From positions 744,534 through 804,259 of the forward strand of contig NZ_LMMM01000001.1 in assembly GCF_001422245.1 (NCBI RefSeq): a DNA stretch of 59,726 nt, in the 5' to 3' direction. Under the pieces are notes generated by a model. It saw nothing but the letters and a program-made list of their open reading frames with translations, was not told the origin of the DNA and made no database searches. Of the stretch, positions 27,260 to 35,823 are shown piece after piece. The position numbers were made by a program, and so were the translations under genes. Source of the stretch: Rhizobium sp. Leaf262. Lineage in GTDB: Bacteria > Pseudomonadota > Alphaproteobacteria > Rhizobiales > Rhizobiaceae. Every line of letters begins with the position of its first letter. The stretch's first letter is position 1.

Positions 27260-28233
27260 GACCTCAATCCATCGGGCAGATTGCCCTCATTGCGGCAGCT
27301 CTTGCTTATCTCTTCGGCGTTTATTTCGCGTCCTCTCCAGTGTGGATGGGTTTTACCATCAACGCGCTGATCGTCGCGGTTGTCGCCCTGTCGTGGAACA
27401 TCACCGGGGGTTTCGGTGGAATGTCGTCCTTCGGTCATGCAGCACTGTACGGAACGGGTGCCTATGCCTCGGCCATCCTTCAGGTGCAGTACGGCGTCAA
27501 CGCATGGGTCGGCTTCGGTGCTGGCATTCTTGCGGGTGCCGCCATGGGGGCTTTCATCGGCGCGCTGGCGTTTCGTTATGGCCTGAAGGGTTCCTACTTC
27601 GCGCTCGTCACCCTGGCCTTTGCCGAAGTGCTGCGCATCTGCGCTTCCTCCTTCGATTTTACCGGCGGTGGCAGCGGACTGCAATTGAAGCTGGTTCCCG
27701 GCGTTGCCAACCTGCAATTCAATGACCGCACGATTGCCTATACCGCTCTTCTGGTCGTGGTGGCACTCATCATGGCGCTGACGGCTCTCATCAAATATTC
27801 CCGTTTCGGTGCTTATCTCATCGCCGTCAGGGAAAACGAGGATGCTGCCCGCGCGCTTGGTATCGACACCTACAAGATCAAGGTGCAGGCCATGGCGATC
27901 TCAGGTGCCTTTGGTGGTCTGGCCGGTGTGCTGTATCTCCAGCTCTGGCTCTTTATCGACAGCAACGTGGTCTATGGCAGCGCCGTTTCCATCGAAGCGC
28001 TGATCGGCCCGATCATCGGCGGTGCCGGTACGATCTGGGGTCCGCTGCTCGGCACGCTCGGCCTGCATCTTCTCGGCGAAGGCGCGAAACATCTTCTGCC
28101 GAATGCGCCCGGTCTGAACTTCGTGCTTTACGCGATCGTGCTGATCTGCGCGCTGCGCTTCCTGCCAAACGGTCTTGTCGGCCTTGCGGGCAAGCTCGGC
28201 ACCTTCAAGAAGAAGGAGGACGACAATGCTTGA
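27256..28233 (+). CDS. Liv-type ABC transporter permease (LivM-like)
   Basis: 325 residues with about 10 membrane helices. Family motifs are ALSWNITGGFGGMSSFGHAALYGTGAYASA (about residues 43-72) and the coupling loop FGAYLIAVRENEDAARALGID (about 185-205), then IGPIIGGAGTIWGPLLG near 250. It pairs with the LivH-like protein. Its 3' end overlaps the ATPase gene by 8 bp. Confidence 0.94.
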   Translation: MRPQSIGQIALIAAALAYLFGVYFASSPVWMGFTINALIVAVVALSWNITGGFGGMSSFGHAALYGTGAYASAILQVQYGVNAWVGFGAGILAGAAMGAFIGALAFRYGLKGSYFALVTLAFAEVLRICASSFDFTGGGSGLQLKLVPGVANLQFNDRTIAYTALLVVVALIMALTALIKYSRFGAYLIAVRENEDAARALGIDTYKIKVQAMAISGAFGGLAGVLYLQLWLFIDSNVVYGSAVSIEALIGPIIGGAGTIWGPLLGTLGLHLLGEGAKHLLPNAPGLNFVLYAIVLICALRFLPNGLVGLAGKLGTFKKKEDDNA

Positions 28234-28966
28234 GGTTCGTAATCTTTCCAAAAGCTTCGGCGGCTTGAAGGCCGTCACGGATGCCTCGCTCGATGTGCCC
28301 GAAGGCTCCATCGTCGGACTGCTCGGGCCGAACGGCGCAGGCAAGACGACCTGCTTTACGATGATTGCCGGTTTTACCAAGGCTGACGAAGGCACGGTGC
28401 GCTTTCAGAGCAAGGACATCACCGGACTTGCGCCGCACAGCATCTGCGCACTGGGCATGATCCGCACCTTCCAGATCGTTCAGCCCTTTGCCGGGCTCAC
28501 GGTTCAGGAAAACATCGCTGTCGGTGCCTATCTCCATCACCACGACCGTCGCGAAGCCATGTCGGTGGCGCGCGATGTTGGCAAGCGGCTGGGCATGGGC
28601 GCGATGCTTGATCGCCCTGCCTCTTCGCTGACCATTGCGGGTCGCAAACGGCTTGAGCTTGCGCGCGCTCTGGCGACCGGTGCGAAGCTGCTGCTGCTCG
28701 ATGAGGTCATGGCGGGCCTGATACCCTCTGAAATCACCGAGATCGTCGGCATCATCCGTAAAATCCGCGAGGAGGGGCACACCTTCCTGATGATCGAACA
28801 CGTCATGCAGGCGGTGATGCAACTGGCGGAAACGGCCTATGTGCTGAACCAGGGCAAGATGATTGCCCATGGCACGCCGCGCGAACTCGTCAAGGATCCG
28901 TCCGTGGTGGAAGCCTATCTCGGCCACGGTGCCGCAGCCCGCTTGCAGGAGGAAAACCATGCTTGA
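28226..28966 (+). CDS. Liv-type ABC transporter ATP-binding protein (LivG-like)
   Basis: 246 residues. Walker A is GPNGAGKTT (about residues 35-43), the Q-loop lies in RTFQIVQPF, and Walker B with the catalytic glutamate is LLLLDEVMAGL (about 151-161). The switch His is in MIEHVM. The ABC signature, usually LSYGQQRRLEIA in LivG, reads SSLTIAGRKRLELA here, so its central residues differ. It lies between the permease and second ATPase genes with short overlaps on both sides. Confidence 0.94.
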   Translation: MLEVRNLSKSFGGLKAVTDASLDVPEGSIVGLLGPNGAGKTTCFTMIAGFTKADEGTVRFQSKDITGLAPHSICALGMIRTFQIVQPFAGLTVQENIAVGAYLHHHDRREAMSVARDVGKRLGMGAMLDRPASSLTIAGRKRLELARALATGAKLLLLDEVMAGLIPSEITEIVGIIRKIREEGHTFLMIEHVMQAVMQLAETAYVLNQGKMIAHGTPRELVKDPSVVEAYLGHGAAARLQEENHA

Positions 28967-29660
28967 TATCAAGGGTATCCGCGCAGGCTATGGCTCGATG
29001 AGCGTGCTGCAAGGCATCGACATGCGCGTCGACAACGGCGAAATCGTCGCCTTGTTGGGCTCGAACGGCGTGGGCAAAACCACGCTCAACAACGTCATAT
29101 CGGGTTTCATCAAGCCAAGCGCCGGATCGATTTCCTTCAAGGGCGTGACCATAACAGGTAAAAATGCGCGTGACATCGTGGCGCTTGGTATCGCCCATGT
29201 GCCGGAAGGGCGAAAGGTTTTTCCCAATCTCTCGGTTGGCGAAAATCTTAAGCTCGGTGCGTTTCGTCGGGCCAGCAAAAACACCAAGCAGAATTTCGAG
29301 CGCATCTGCGAGATCTTCCCAAGGCTTCGGGAACGAATGAACCAGCTTGCAGGCACGCTGTCTGGCGGTGAACAGCAGATGCTGGCCATCGGTCGCGGCA
29401 TGATGTCGGAACCAGAACTGCTCATTCTGGATGAGCCATCTCTCGGCCTGTCCCCCATCATGGTCGAAGAGATGTTCGGGCTGATCACCAAGATCAATGC
29501 CGATGGTGTTGCCGTACTGCTGGTGGAGCAGAATGTCATGCAGTCGCTGGGTGTCGCCAAGCGTGCCTATGTCATCGAACAGGGCCGTTTCGTCATGCAG
29601 GGAGAGGCCGCAACACTGCTGGCCGATCCGCAGTTGCGCCAGGCCTATCTCGGAATGTGA
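28959..29660 (+). CDS. Liv-type ABC transporter ATP-binding protein (LivF-like)
   Basis: 233 residues. Walker A is GSNGVGKTT (about 34-42), the signature is LSGGEQQMLAIGRGM (about 132-146), Walker B is LLILDEPSLGLSP (about 152-164), and the His switch is replaced in LLVEQNV, as is normal for LivF. The segment GIAHVPEGRKVFPNLSVGENL (about 75-95) is typical of the subfamily. It completes a five-gene importer encoded by 25103-29660. Confidence 0.94.
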   Translation: MLDIKGIRAGYGSMSVLQGIDMRVDNGEIVALLGSNGVGKTTLNNVISGFIKPSAGSISFKGVTITGKNARDIVALGIAHVPEGRKVFPNLSVGENLKLGAFRRASKNTKQNFERICEIFPRLRERMNQLAGTLSGGEQQMLAIGRGMMSEPELLILDEPSLGLSPIMVEEMFGLITKINADGVAVLLVEQNVMQSLGVAKRAYVIEQGRFVMQGEAATLLADPQLRQAYLGM

Positions 29661-29666
29661 GACGCT

Positions 29667-29690
29667 GCCCCGGATGGAGTGAGCCGGGGC
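29667..29690 (+). promoter_or_regulatory. Intercistronic stem-loop after the transporter genes
   Basis: GCCCCGG pairs with CCGGGGC (7 bp) around a 10-nt loop. It lies 7 bp after the last ABC gene and is followed by TAATTTA. It may be a partial terminator or an mRNA processing point before the enzyme genes that follow. Confidence 0.4.
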
Positions 29691-29716
29691 TAATTTACGG
29701 AGAAATGGAGAATACA

Positions 29717-30610
29717 ATGTCCCTTACACGTACCCAACGTCTGCGGCAGTTACTCGCAGGCGAACGAGCCCTCATGGCTCCTGGCGTGGTCGATGCCATG
29801 TATGCCCGCCTTGTGACCGAAGCCGGTTTTGACGCCATGTATATGACCGGTGCTGGCACCTCTGCCACGCGGCTGGGCTATCCCGATGTGGGTCTGCTGA
29901 CCATGACCGAGATGGTCGATAACGCCACCCGCATCGCCGATGCCTCCGATATTCCGCTGATTGCCGATGCCGACAATGGTTTCGGCGGTCCGCTCAACGT
30001 GCGCCGTGCCATTCAGCTTTATGAGCGCGGTGGCGTGGCTGCGGTGCATCTGGAAGATCAGGTGCTGCCGAAGCGCTGTGGCCATCTGGCGGGCAAGCAG
30101 ATCGTTTCAGCCGAAGATATGGTGGCGAAGGTCAAGGCCGCCGTCGATGCGCGTATCGACGAGAATTTCGTCGTCATCGCCCGCACGGATGCGCTGGCGC
30201 TGCATGGCCGCAATGCCGCCTTCGATCGTGCGGAAATGTACCGCGAAGCCGGTGCCGATGTCATCTTCATCGAGAGCCCCGGCCCGGATGATCTGCCGCA
30301 TATCGCCCCGCGCTTTCCCGGCATTCCGCTGCTCTACAACATGGCGACCTCGGGCAAGACGCCGTTCCTGACACGGTCTGAAATCGAAGCGCTGGGCTTC
30401 AAGCTCATTATCTATCCGAACTGGTTGCTGCTTTCGGCATGCGAAGCCGCGCGCAAGACGCTTCAGGTCTTGAAGACCGAAGAGACCATAGCGTCCGTCG
30501 CGCCCAACGTCATGAACTTCAAGGAGTTCTTCGACATGGCGCGCATGCCTGAAATCCAGGAACTGGAAGCGCGCTACGGCACACCGGAAGCAAACCGCAC
30601 CAGCTATTGA
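29717..30610 (+). CDS. Isocitrate lyase/PEP mutase-family carbon-carbon lyase
   Basis: 297 residues from ATG 29717, with GGAG 6 bp upstream; ATG 29705 is also possible. The Mg-binding motif DADNGFGG (about 86-93) and the lyase-type catalytic loop LPKRCGHLAGK (about 118-128) are present. The Cys in the loop marks lyases such as 2-methylisocitrate lyase and 2,3-dimethylmalate lyase, rather than phosphonate mutases. The ARTDAL and FIESPG segments follow. The probable reaction is retro-Claisen cleavage of a hydroxylated dicarboxylate to pyruvate, glyoxylate or a related keto acid plus a smaller acid. It fits downstream of the LeuCD-type hydratase. Confidence 0.9.
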   Translation: MSLTRTQRLRQLLAGERALMAPGVVDAMYARLVTEAGFDAMYMTGAGTSATRLGYPDVGLLTMTEMVDNATRIADASDIPLIADADNGFGGPLNVRRAIQLYERGGVAAVHLEDQVLPKRCGHLAGKQIVSAEDMVAKVKAAVDARIDENFVVIARTDALALHGRNAAFDRAEMYREAGADVIFIESPGPDDLPHIAPRFPGIPLLYNMATSGKTPFLTRSEIEALGFKLIIYPNWLLLSACEAARKTLQVLKTEETIASVAPNVMNFKEFFDMARMPEIQELEARYGTPEANRTSY

Positions 30611-30626
30611 GCAGGAGATTTGAGCC

Positions 30627-32027
30627 ATGGCAGTGCTATCTGCGGAAGGCGTGACGTTCGATTTTGAAATGCCGGTGGTCGTCGTAGGGGCAGGGGCCTG
30701 CGGTCTGGTCGCAGCCCTTGCGGCCCATGATGCGGGGCAAGAAGTCATGGTGCTGGAGCGGGACGAGAACCCGACGGGCTCCACCTCGCTGTCCGCCGGT
30801 CTCATTCCCGCACCCTGCACCCGTTTGCAGAAGGAAGCCGGTATCGAGGACAGCCCCGAACTTTTCGCTCAAGACCTTGTCGCGAAAACCCATGACCATA
30901 CGCCGCACGATATGGCGCTGGTCGCTGCACAGACCGCAGGTCCGATGATCGACTGGTTGATGGACACGCATAAGGTCGAGTTCGAACTGGTCACGGGGTT
31001 CACCTATCCCGGCCATTCGCGCCTTCGCATGCACGGCCCGAAAAGCCGCACTGGTGCCGACCTGGAACAGTCGCTTCTTTCTGCCGTGTCCAACGCCGAT
31101 ATCGATGTCGTGACAAATGCGTCCGTCGAAGACCTCTATGTGGCTGCGTCTGGTCGCGTCACCGGTGTTCGTTTCCGTCGACCCGATGGAGCGCTGGAAA
31201 TGCTGGGCTGCAAGGCGCTCGTTCTCGCCTCTTGCGGCTTTGCTGGCGATGTCGCGCTCGTCCAGAAATACATCCCGGAAATTGCCGATGCCGAGTGCTG
31301 CGGTCACCTGTCCAACACGGGCGATGCCGTGAAATGGGGCGCACAGATCGGCGCGGCGCTGGCCGACATGGGTGCCTATCAGGGGCACGGATCGGTCGCT
31401 CACCCGCATGCCTTGCCGCTGACATGGGCCGTCATCACCAAGGGCGGCATTCTTCTCAACACGCAAGGCCAGCGTTTTTCCAACGAGATGCGTGGATACT
31501 CCGAACATGCCGCAGAAGTCGCCGCACAGCCGGACCATATTGCCTGGGATATCTACGATGCCAAGGGCGATGAGGCCGGGATGGGCTTTTACGATTACCG
31601 CGAAATTCGCAAGCTCGGTGCCATCAAGACGGCAAACAGTCTGGAGGAACTTGCCACGGTAACGGGGCTTTCGCTTGCTGCCATTCGCGAAGAATTCGAA
31701 GCCATCGAAACATCCGCACGCACTGGCGAGCCAGACCGTTTCGGTCGCAGCTTCACGCAGGATCAGGTGCTGAGCGCGCCCTATTATGCGGTCAAGGTCA
31801 ACGGTGCACTGTTCCACACACAGGGCGGTTTGGTGATCGATGCAGAGGCGCGGGTGCTGCGAGAAGATGGCACGGCTTTGCCGAACCTGCTGGCAGGCGG
31901 TGGTGCGGCGCGTGGCGTGTCTGGAGATTCCAATTACGGCTACCTGTCCGGCAACGGCCTTTTGACGGCGACCAGCTTTGGCCGGTTGGCTGGCATCACC
32001 GCGGCGCGGATTGCTGCTGAAAGCTGA
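30627..32027 (+). CDS. FAD-dependent oxidoreductase, fumarate reductase/tricarballylate dehydrogenase type
   Basis: 466 residues from ATG 30627 (GGAG upstream). The N-terminal FAD motif is VVVGAGACGLVAALAAHDAG with the acidic end VLERDENPTGSTSLSAG (about residues 17-55). The FAD-binding 2 domain ends in GGLVIDAEARVLREDG (about 388-403) and the C-terminal FAD-contact segment GDSNYGYLSGNGLLTATSFG (about 431-450). This family reduces or oxidises a C-C bond next to carboxylates or ketones. In this operon it could desaturate a succinate-type intermediate to the maleate type used by the LeuCD-like enzyme. It has no signal peptide and so acts in the cytoplasm. Confidence 0.88.
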   Translation: MAVLSAEGVTFDFEMPVVVVGAGACGLVAALAAHDAGQEVMVLERDENPTGSTSLSAGLIPAPCTRLQKEAGIEDSPELFAQDLVAKTHDHTPHDMALVAAQTAGPMIDWLMDTHKVEFELVTGFTYPGHSRLRMHGPKSRTGADLEQSLLSAVSNADIDVVTNASVEDLYVAASGRVTGVRFRRPDGALEMLGCKALVLASCGFAGDVALVQKYIPEIADAECCGHLSNTGDAVKWGAQIGAALADMGAYQGHGSVAHPHALPLTWAVITKGGILLNTQGQRFSNEMRGYSEHAAEVAAQPDHIAWDIYDAKGDEAGMGFYDYREIRKLGAIKTANSLEELATVTGLSLAAIREEFEAIETSARTGEPDRFGRSFTQDQVLSAPYYAVKVNGALFHTQGGLVIDAEARVLREDGTALPNLLAGGGAARGVSGDSNYGYLSGNGLLTATSFGRLAGITAARIAAES

Positions 32028-32045
32028 AAACAGGAGGAGAACGTG

Positions 32046-32819
32046 ATGAAGAAGGTTATGGTCATCGTACCGTTTCCCATGGGACAGGATGATCTCGCCC
32101 GCAGGCAAGCGCAGATGAAGGCGGTCGATCTCGGCCCGGATATCGAGTTTCACTATCGCGCCGTGCGGGTTGGGCCGAAGAATTATTCGAGCCAGCACGA
32201 TATGGCGCTGGCCGATTTCTCGATCCTCGATGCTGGTCTTGATGCCGAGAAGGAAGGTTTCGACGCCGTCTGCATCGACACCATGTCCGACAGTGGCATG
32301 TCGATGCTACGCTCGGTTCTGACCATCCCGGTCATTGCGCCGGGCCGCCACTCCATGCTGATGGCGCAGATGCTGGGTGACAAGTTCTCGATCCTGATGA
32401 TGTGGGATCGCTGGAAAATGCTCTACACCAAGACACTGGGTGAGCTTGGCATGGAGCACAAATGTGCCTCGATGCGCTCGATTGGGGTGACGCCTGATAA
32501 TAAGAGCCTGCTTGCCGGCAAGGAAGATGAAGTCTTCCCGCTTCTGCTGGACGCGGCGAAAAAATGCGTCGAAGAGGATGGCGCGCAGGTGCTTATCCTC
32601 GGCTCCACCACGATGCATGAGGCGCACTCCTGGCTGTCCGCCCGCATCGGCGTTCCCGTCATCAATCCCGGTCCGCTGACCTACAAGCTGGCATCGATTG
32701 CGCTCGACCTGAACCTCACCCACAGCAAGGCGACATGGCCGACGCCGCTTTCGCCCAAGCATGACATGATCCGCGCCATCGGTGCTGCCGGTGCGGCCTA
32801 TTTGGAGGGCGGTCAATGA
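32046..32819 (+). CDS. Asp/Glu racemase-fold protein without catalytic cysteines (1 of 2)
   Basis: 257 residues from ATG 32046 after AGGAGGAG. The overall pattern follows hydantoin/Asp-Glu racemases: GFDAVCIDTMSDSGM (residues 71-85), IPVIAPGRHSMLMA (94-107), and VLILGSTTMHEA (182-193). The two residues that are cysteine in hydantoin racemase (in ACFGDPG and LGCAGM) are Thr79 and Ser187 here. Two-base racemisation by cysteines is therefore impossible, and a different reaction is likely, such as isomerisation, decarboxylation or hydrolysis. Cys76 is near but out of register. The stop overlaps the paralogue by 4 bp. Confidence 0.85.
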   Translation: MKKVMVIVPFPMGQDDLARRQAQMKAVDLGPDIEFHYRAVRVGPKNYSSQHDMALADFSILDAGLDAEKEGFDAVCIDTMSDSGMSMLRSVLTIPVIAPGRHSMLMAQMLGDKFSILMMWDRWKMLYTKTLGELGMEHKCASMRSIGVTPDNKSLLAGKEDEVFPLLLDAAKKCVEEDGAQVLILGSTTMHEAHSWLSARIGVPVINPGPLTYKLASIALDLNLTHSKATWPTPLSPKHDMIRAIGAAGAAYLEGGQ

Positions 32820-33592
32820 CCCGCATTCTCGTCATCGTTCCCTTCGCATTGGATGAAGAAGGTGTGCGCAATCGCCAAGCGCAGTCGCAATACGTGCCCC
32901 TGCCTGCGGATTGGGAACTGACCTATCGCCCGGTCACCTGCGGCCCGACATCCTTCATGTCTCCGCATGACTGGGGGCTGATGGACCTCGCCATTTTTGA
33001 GGCCGGGTGCAACGCGCAAGACGAAGGTTTTGACGCCGTCTGCATCGACACGATGTCGGATAGCGGTATGGTCATGCTGCGCTCGGTTCTCTCCATTCCC
33101 GTCATCGGCGCGGGCAAGGCTTCGATGCTCTATGCGCTGACGCTCGGTGGCAAATTCTCGGTACTGGCGCAGTGGGAGCCGGCACTGCCGCGATACCGCA
33201 AGGCCATCCGCGAATATGGTTTCGACCGTCAATGCGCCTCGGTACGCAGCTTCGATCAGCCGCCGGATTTCTCCAACCTGTTGGGCGGCAAGGAAGACAG
33301 CGTTTTCCCGCGTATGCGCGACGTTGCCATGCGCTGCATCGAGGAAGACGGAGCGGAGGTCATCTGCCTGGGCTCAACGACCATGCATCAGGCCGGAGAA
33401 TATCTCGCGGCGAACCTGCCGGTGCCCGTCGTCAATCCCGGTCCACTGACCTACAAGCTGGTCGAGACCTTTCTCGCGCTCGGCCTCACCCATGGCGCAG
33501 ATGTCTATCCGCCACCCGTCGAACCGCGGCTGGATATGTTGCACGCCATGATGAAGGCGGGAGCTGAAGCCGAACGCAAAACGAAAGGCTGA
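32816..33592 (+). CDS. Asp/Glu racemase-fold protein without catalytic cysteines (2 of 2)
   Basis: 258 residues. It is a clear tandem paralogue of the previous protein, with the same GFDAVCIDTMSDSGM block (residues 71-85) and CLGSTTMHQA (about 184-193). Thr79 and a Ser again replace the two catalytic cysteines. The shared substitutions mean the change predates the duplication or is functionally selected. The pair may form a heterodimer. It overlaps the preceding gene by 4 bp, and its stop overlaps the next start by one base. Confidence 0.85.
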   Translation: MTRILVIVPFALDEEGVRNRQAQSQYVPLPADWELTYRPVTCGPTSFMSPHDWGLMDLAIFEAGCNAQDEGFDAVCIDTMSDSGMVMLRSVLSIPVIGAGKASMLYALTLGGKFSVLAQWEPALPRYRKAIREYGFDRQCASVRSFDQPPDFSNLLGGKEDSVFPRMRDVAMRCIEEDGAEVICLGSTTMHQAGEYLAANLPVPVVNPGPLTYKLVETFLALGLTHGADVYPPPVEPRLDMLHAMMKAGAEAERKTKG

Positions 33593-35001
33593 TGACGATG
33601 CAAAGTGCTGCCACCCCTCTGGCTCTAGCCGCGGCCAAGACGAATTTTACAACGGCAGCTAAACCGGTCCGTGCGGCCTACCGCGATTTCGTGCTCGATA
33701 CGATTGCGGTGATGGCGGCAGGTGCCGCGCATCCGTCGGTGATCGATGCACGTCAGGCGTTCGTTGAGGCTGATGGAGGCGGTCTTTCGTCCGCGTTGGG
33801 GTTTGGTCAACCTTGCGCAGCTGGCACGGCAGGGCTCGTCAATGGCGCAGCGATGACCGTGCTGCAGTTGCAAGATGGTCATCGTCGTGCCCGTGGTCAT
33901 CCCATGAGCCACGTTCTTCCTGCTGCGTTGGCTGTTGCCGAAGAAACGAAGGCATCGGTGCAGGCATTTCTCAATGCGGTCATGGCTGGATATGAGGTTT
34001 GTGCACGGATTGGCTCAGCCTTGGGCGGCATGCAGCCATTGCTGCATGATACGGGAACATTCGGCTGCATAGGTGCGGCGGTCGCGTCTGCTTATCTCCT
34101 CGGTGAAGATATGGAAGAGCATGCCCGTGCCGCCCTGATCGAAGCTGCCATCGGAAACGCCGCAGCGGTGGCGCTTTTTCCGTTTCGCGATACCTGTATG
34201 GAGGGCGCTGGCGCTCATCATTTGTTCGTTGGCCTCGGCGTGCAGAACGGCATTACGGCGGCGCGCGGTGCAAAGGCAGGTTTACTTCCCTCCATTGCGA
34301 CGCTCGAACGCTTCTTCGGTCCGCGCGCAGGCGACGCTTTCTCCCCATCGGTGATGGTTGAAGGCATCGGCGAAGATGCAGGATGGTCGCACTTCGAAAT
34401 CACCAGCGCCTATCTGAAATGGCATCCCGTCTGCGCACATCTCGGACCGATGCTGGATTGCATCGAGCTTCTGCGTGAGCGAATGGGTGAGTTCAATGCA
34501 AAGCATTTGGTTGAAGTCCGAATAGACGTCTACCCGACGGCCCTTCAGTACGATTCTCCCACGCCAACCAGCGATCTTGCTGCCCGTTTCAGCTTTCGTC
34601 ATGCCGCAGCGCTGGCTTTGTGTTTTGGCCCGTTGCGCCACGATGGTTTCGGTAGGGAACGTCTGGAACACGCTGAGGTGTCGAGGGTGATCAAAAAAAT
34701 CACTCTCAACTCCGACGGTCAATTTGATGCGCTCTATCCGTCCAACCGCCCGACGCGTGTGACCCTGTTGTCTTCGGATGGGAATACCGAGAGCGTGGAA
34801 GTATTGATTCCGAAGGGCGATGGAGAGCGTGCTTTGTCACGCGCCGATGTTGATTTGAAAGCTCGACGCTTGCTCGACTCTGCCTGGGGAGAGGGGCAAA
34901 GCGGTCCTTTGTTCGCCCTCATAGACGGCATTGATGGCGACTTGGCAGACGATTTTTTAGTCGAACTTGGCAAGCTGTTAAGGCGTCCGCTGGCAACGTG
35001 A
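33592..35001 (+). CDS. MmgE/PrpD family protein (2-methylcitrate dehydratase-like)
   Basis: 469 residues; a second ATG two codons later is possible. Family features are YRDFVLDTIAVMAAGAAHPSV near the start, LQDGHRRARGHPMSHVLPAALAVAE (about residues 85-109), FLNAVMAGYEVCARIG, the central HDTGTFGCIGAAVASAYLLG (about 148-167), and YLKWHPVCAHLGPMLDC (about 270-286). MmgE/PrpD proteins dehydrate 2-methylcitrate or isomerise unsaturated di- and tricarboxylates such as cis-aconitate and itaconate. Here it is the last gene of the operon. No methylcitrate synthase is present, so a propionate cycle is not the explanation. Confidence 0.87.
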   Translation: MTMQSAATPLALAAAKTNFTTAAKPVRAAYRDFVLDTIAVMAAGAAHPSVIDARQAFVEADGGGLSSALGFGQPCAAGTAGLVNGAAMTVLQLQDGHRRARGHPMSHVLPAALAVAEETKASVQAFLNAVMAGYEVCARIGSALGGMQPLLHDTGTFGCIGAAVASAYLLGEDMEEHARAALIEAAIGNAAAVALFPFRDTCMEGAGAHHLFVGLGVQNGITAARGAKAGLLPSIATLERFFGPRAGDAFSPSVMVEGIGEDAGWSHFEITSAYLKWHPVCAHLGPMLDCIELLRERMGEFNAKHLVEVRIDVYPTALQYDSPTPTSDLAARFSFRHAAALALCFGPLRHDGFGRERLEHAEVSRVIKKITLNSDGQFDALYPSNRPTRVTLLSSDGNTESVEVLIPKGDGERALSRADVDLKARRLLDSAWGEGQSGPLFALIDGIDGDLADDFLVELGKLLRRPLAT

Positions 35002-35005
35002 CGGG

Positions 35006-35773
35006 TCAATTGCCGAGCGAGAAATCCTTGCCATCTTCCCGCTTCAGCGAGACGCGATATTCATAGCGGTCGGCCCGGTAGAAAATTTCTGCTACATAGA
35101 ACGGCTTCAGATCGGCGTTGAAGAACACGCGGTTCACCAGCATCAGCGGAGCGCCGACGGGAATCTCCAGATGCTTGGCGGCGTAATCATCCGCAAGCGT
35201 CGCGGTTAGGGTTTGTTCCACCTGTTCAACCACCACACCGGTTTTCTGGACCAGATCGATCATATTGGTGGTCGCCAGGTCCTGGCGGTTCAGCGTTTGG
35301 CCGATCTCCGGCAGGAGATAGGCAATAGATAGCGAATAAGGGCGTCGGTCGAGGGAGCGGATGCGGACGGCCCTTATCAGTTCCGTGGTGGGTGGGACGC
35401 CCATCTGCTCGCAGATGCGGGGCGGCGCTTCACCGAGATCGAGGCTGACGACCTTCAGCCGCGTATTCTTACCCACCGTGTTGAGGTAGCTGAACAGGCT
35501 GTTGATGTTGGACACAACGACGCGGTTGAGTTTGTTTTCCTTTGATCGGTCTGTCACATAGGTTCCGCGTCCCCGCGTGCGCGTGACCAGGCCTTCCGCC
35601 GTCAGCATCTCCATGGCCTTGCGGATGGTGATGCGGCTCACCGAAAAGCTTTCGGAAAGCTCCGCTTCGCTCGGCACCGGTACGTCGATGGGGTAATAAC
35701 CCTTGACGATGCGTTCGCGCATGACCGCATAAACACGATGATAAAGCGGGGTTGGGGAATGTCGTTCGGCCAT
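35006..35773 (-). CDS. GntR-family regulator, HutC/UTRA subfamily
   Basis: 255 residues. The N-terminal winged helix (about 8-75) shows LYHRVYAVMRERIVKG, PSEAELSESFSVSRITIRKAMEML (two pieces) and GRGTYVTD. The C-terminal UTRA ligand domain (about 95-250) starts at LKVVSLDLGEAPP and includes RIRSLDRRPYSLSIAYLLPE. Members sense pathway intermediates such as urocanate or sugar phosphates. It faces the end of the large operon (4 bp apart) and is co-transcribed behind the dehydrogenase gene. It is the obvious candidate regulator of both units; see the shared motif at 20288 and 36845. Confidence 0.92.
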   Translation of the reverse strand: MAERHSPTPLYHRVYAVMRERIVKGYYPIDVPVPSEAELSESFSVSRITIRKAMEMLTAEGLVTRTRGRGTYVTDRSKENKLNRVVVSNINSLFSYLNTVGKNTRLKVVSLDLGEAPPRICEQMGVPPTTELIRAVRIRSLDRRPYSLSIAYLLPEIGQTLNRQDLATTNMIDLVQKTGVVVEQVEQTLTATLADDYAAKHLEIPVGAPLMLVNRVFFNADLKPFYVAEIFYRADRYEYRVSLKREDGKDFSLGN

Positions 35774-35823
35774 ATATGCGTAGATCCATAGAGATTAGAA
35801 AATAAGGAAGTGAGCGAAGCTCG

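Noticed and set aside
33592..35001. Methylcitrate (propionate) cycle as the explanation for PrpD and the ICL-family lyase
   Set aside because: No methylcitrate synthase or propionyl-CoA ligase is nearby, and the hydrolases, Liv importer and racemase-fold genes do not belong to that cycle.
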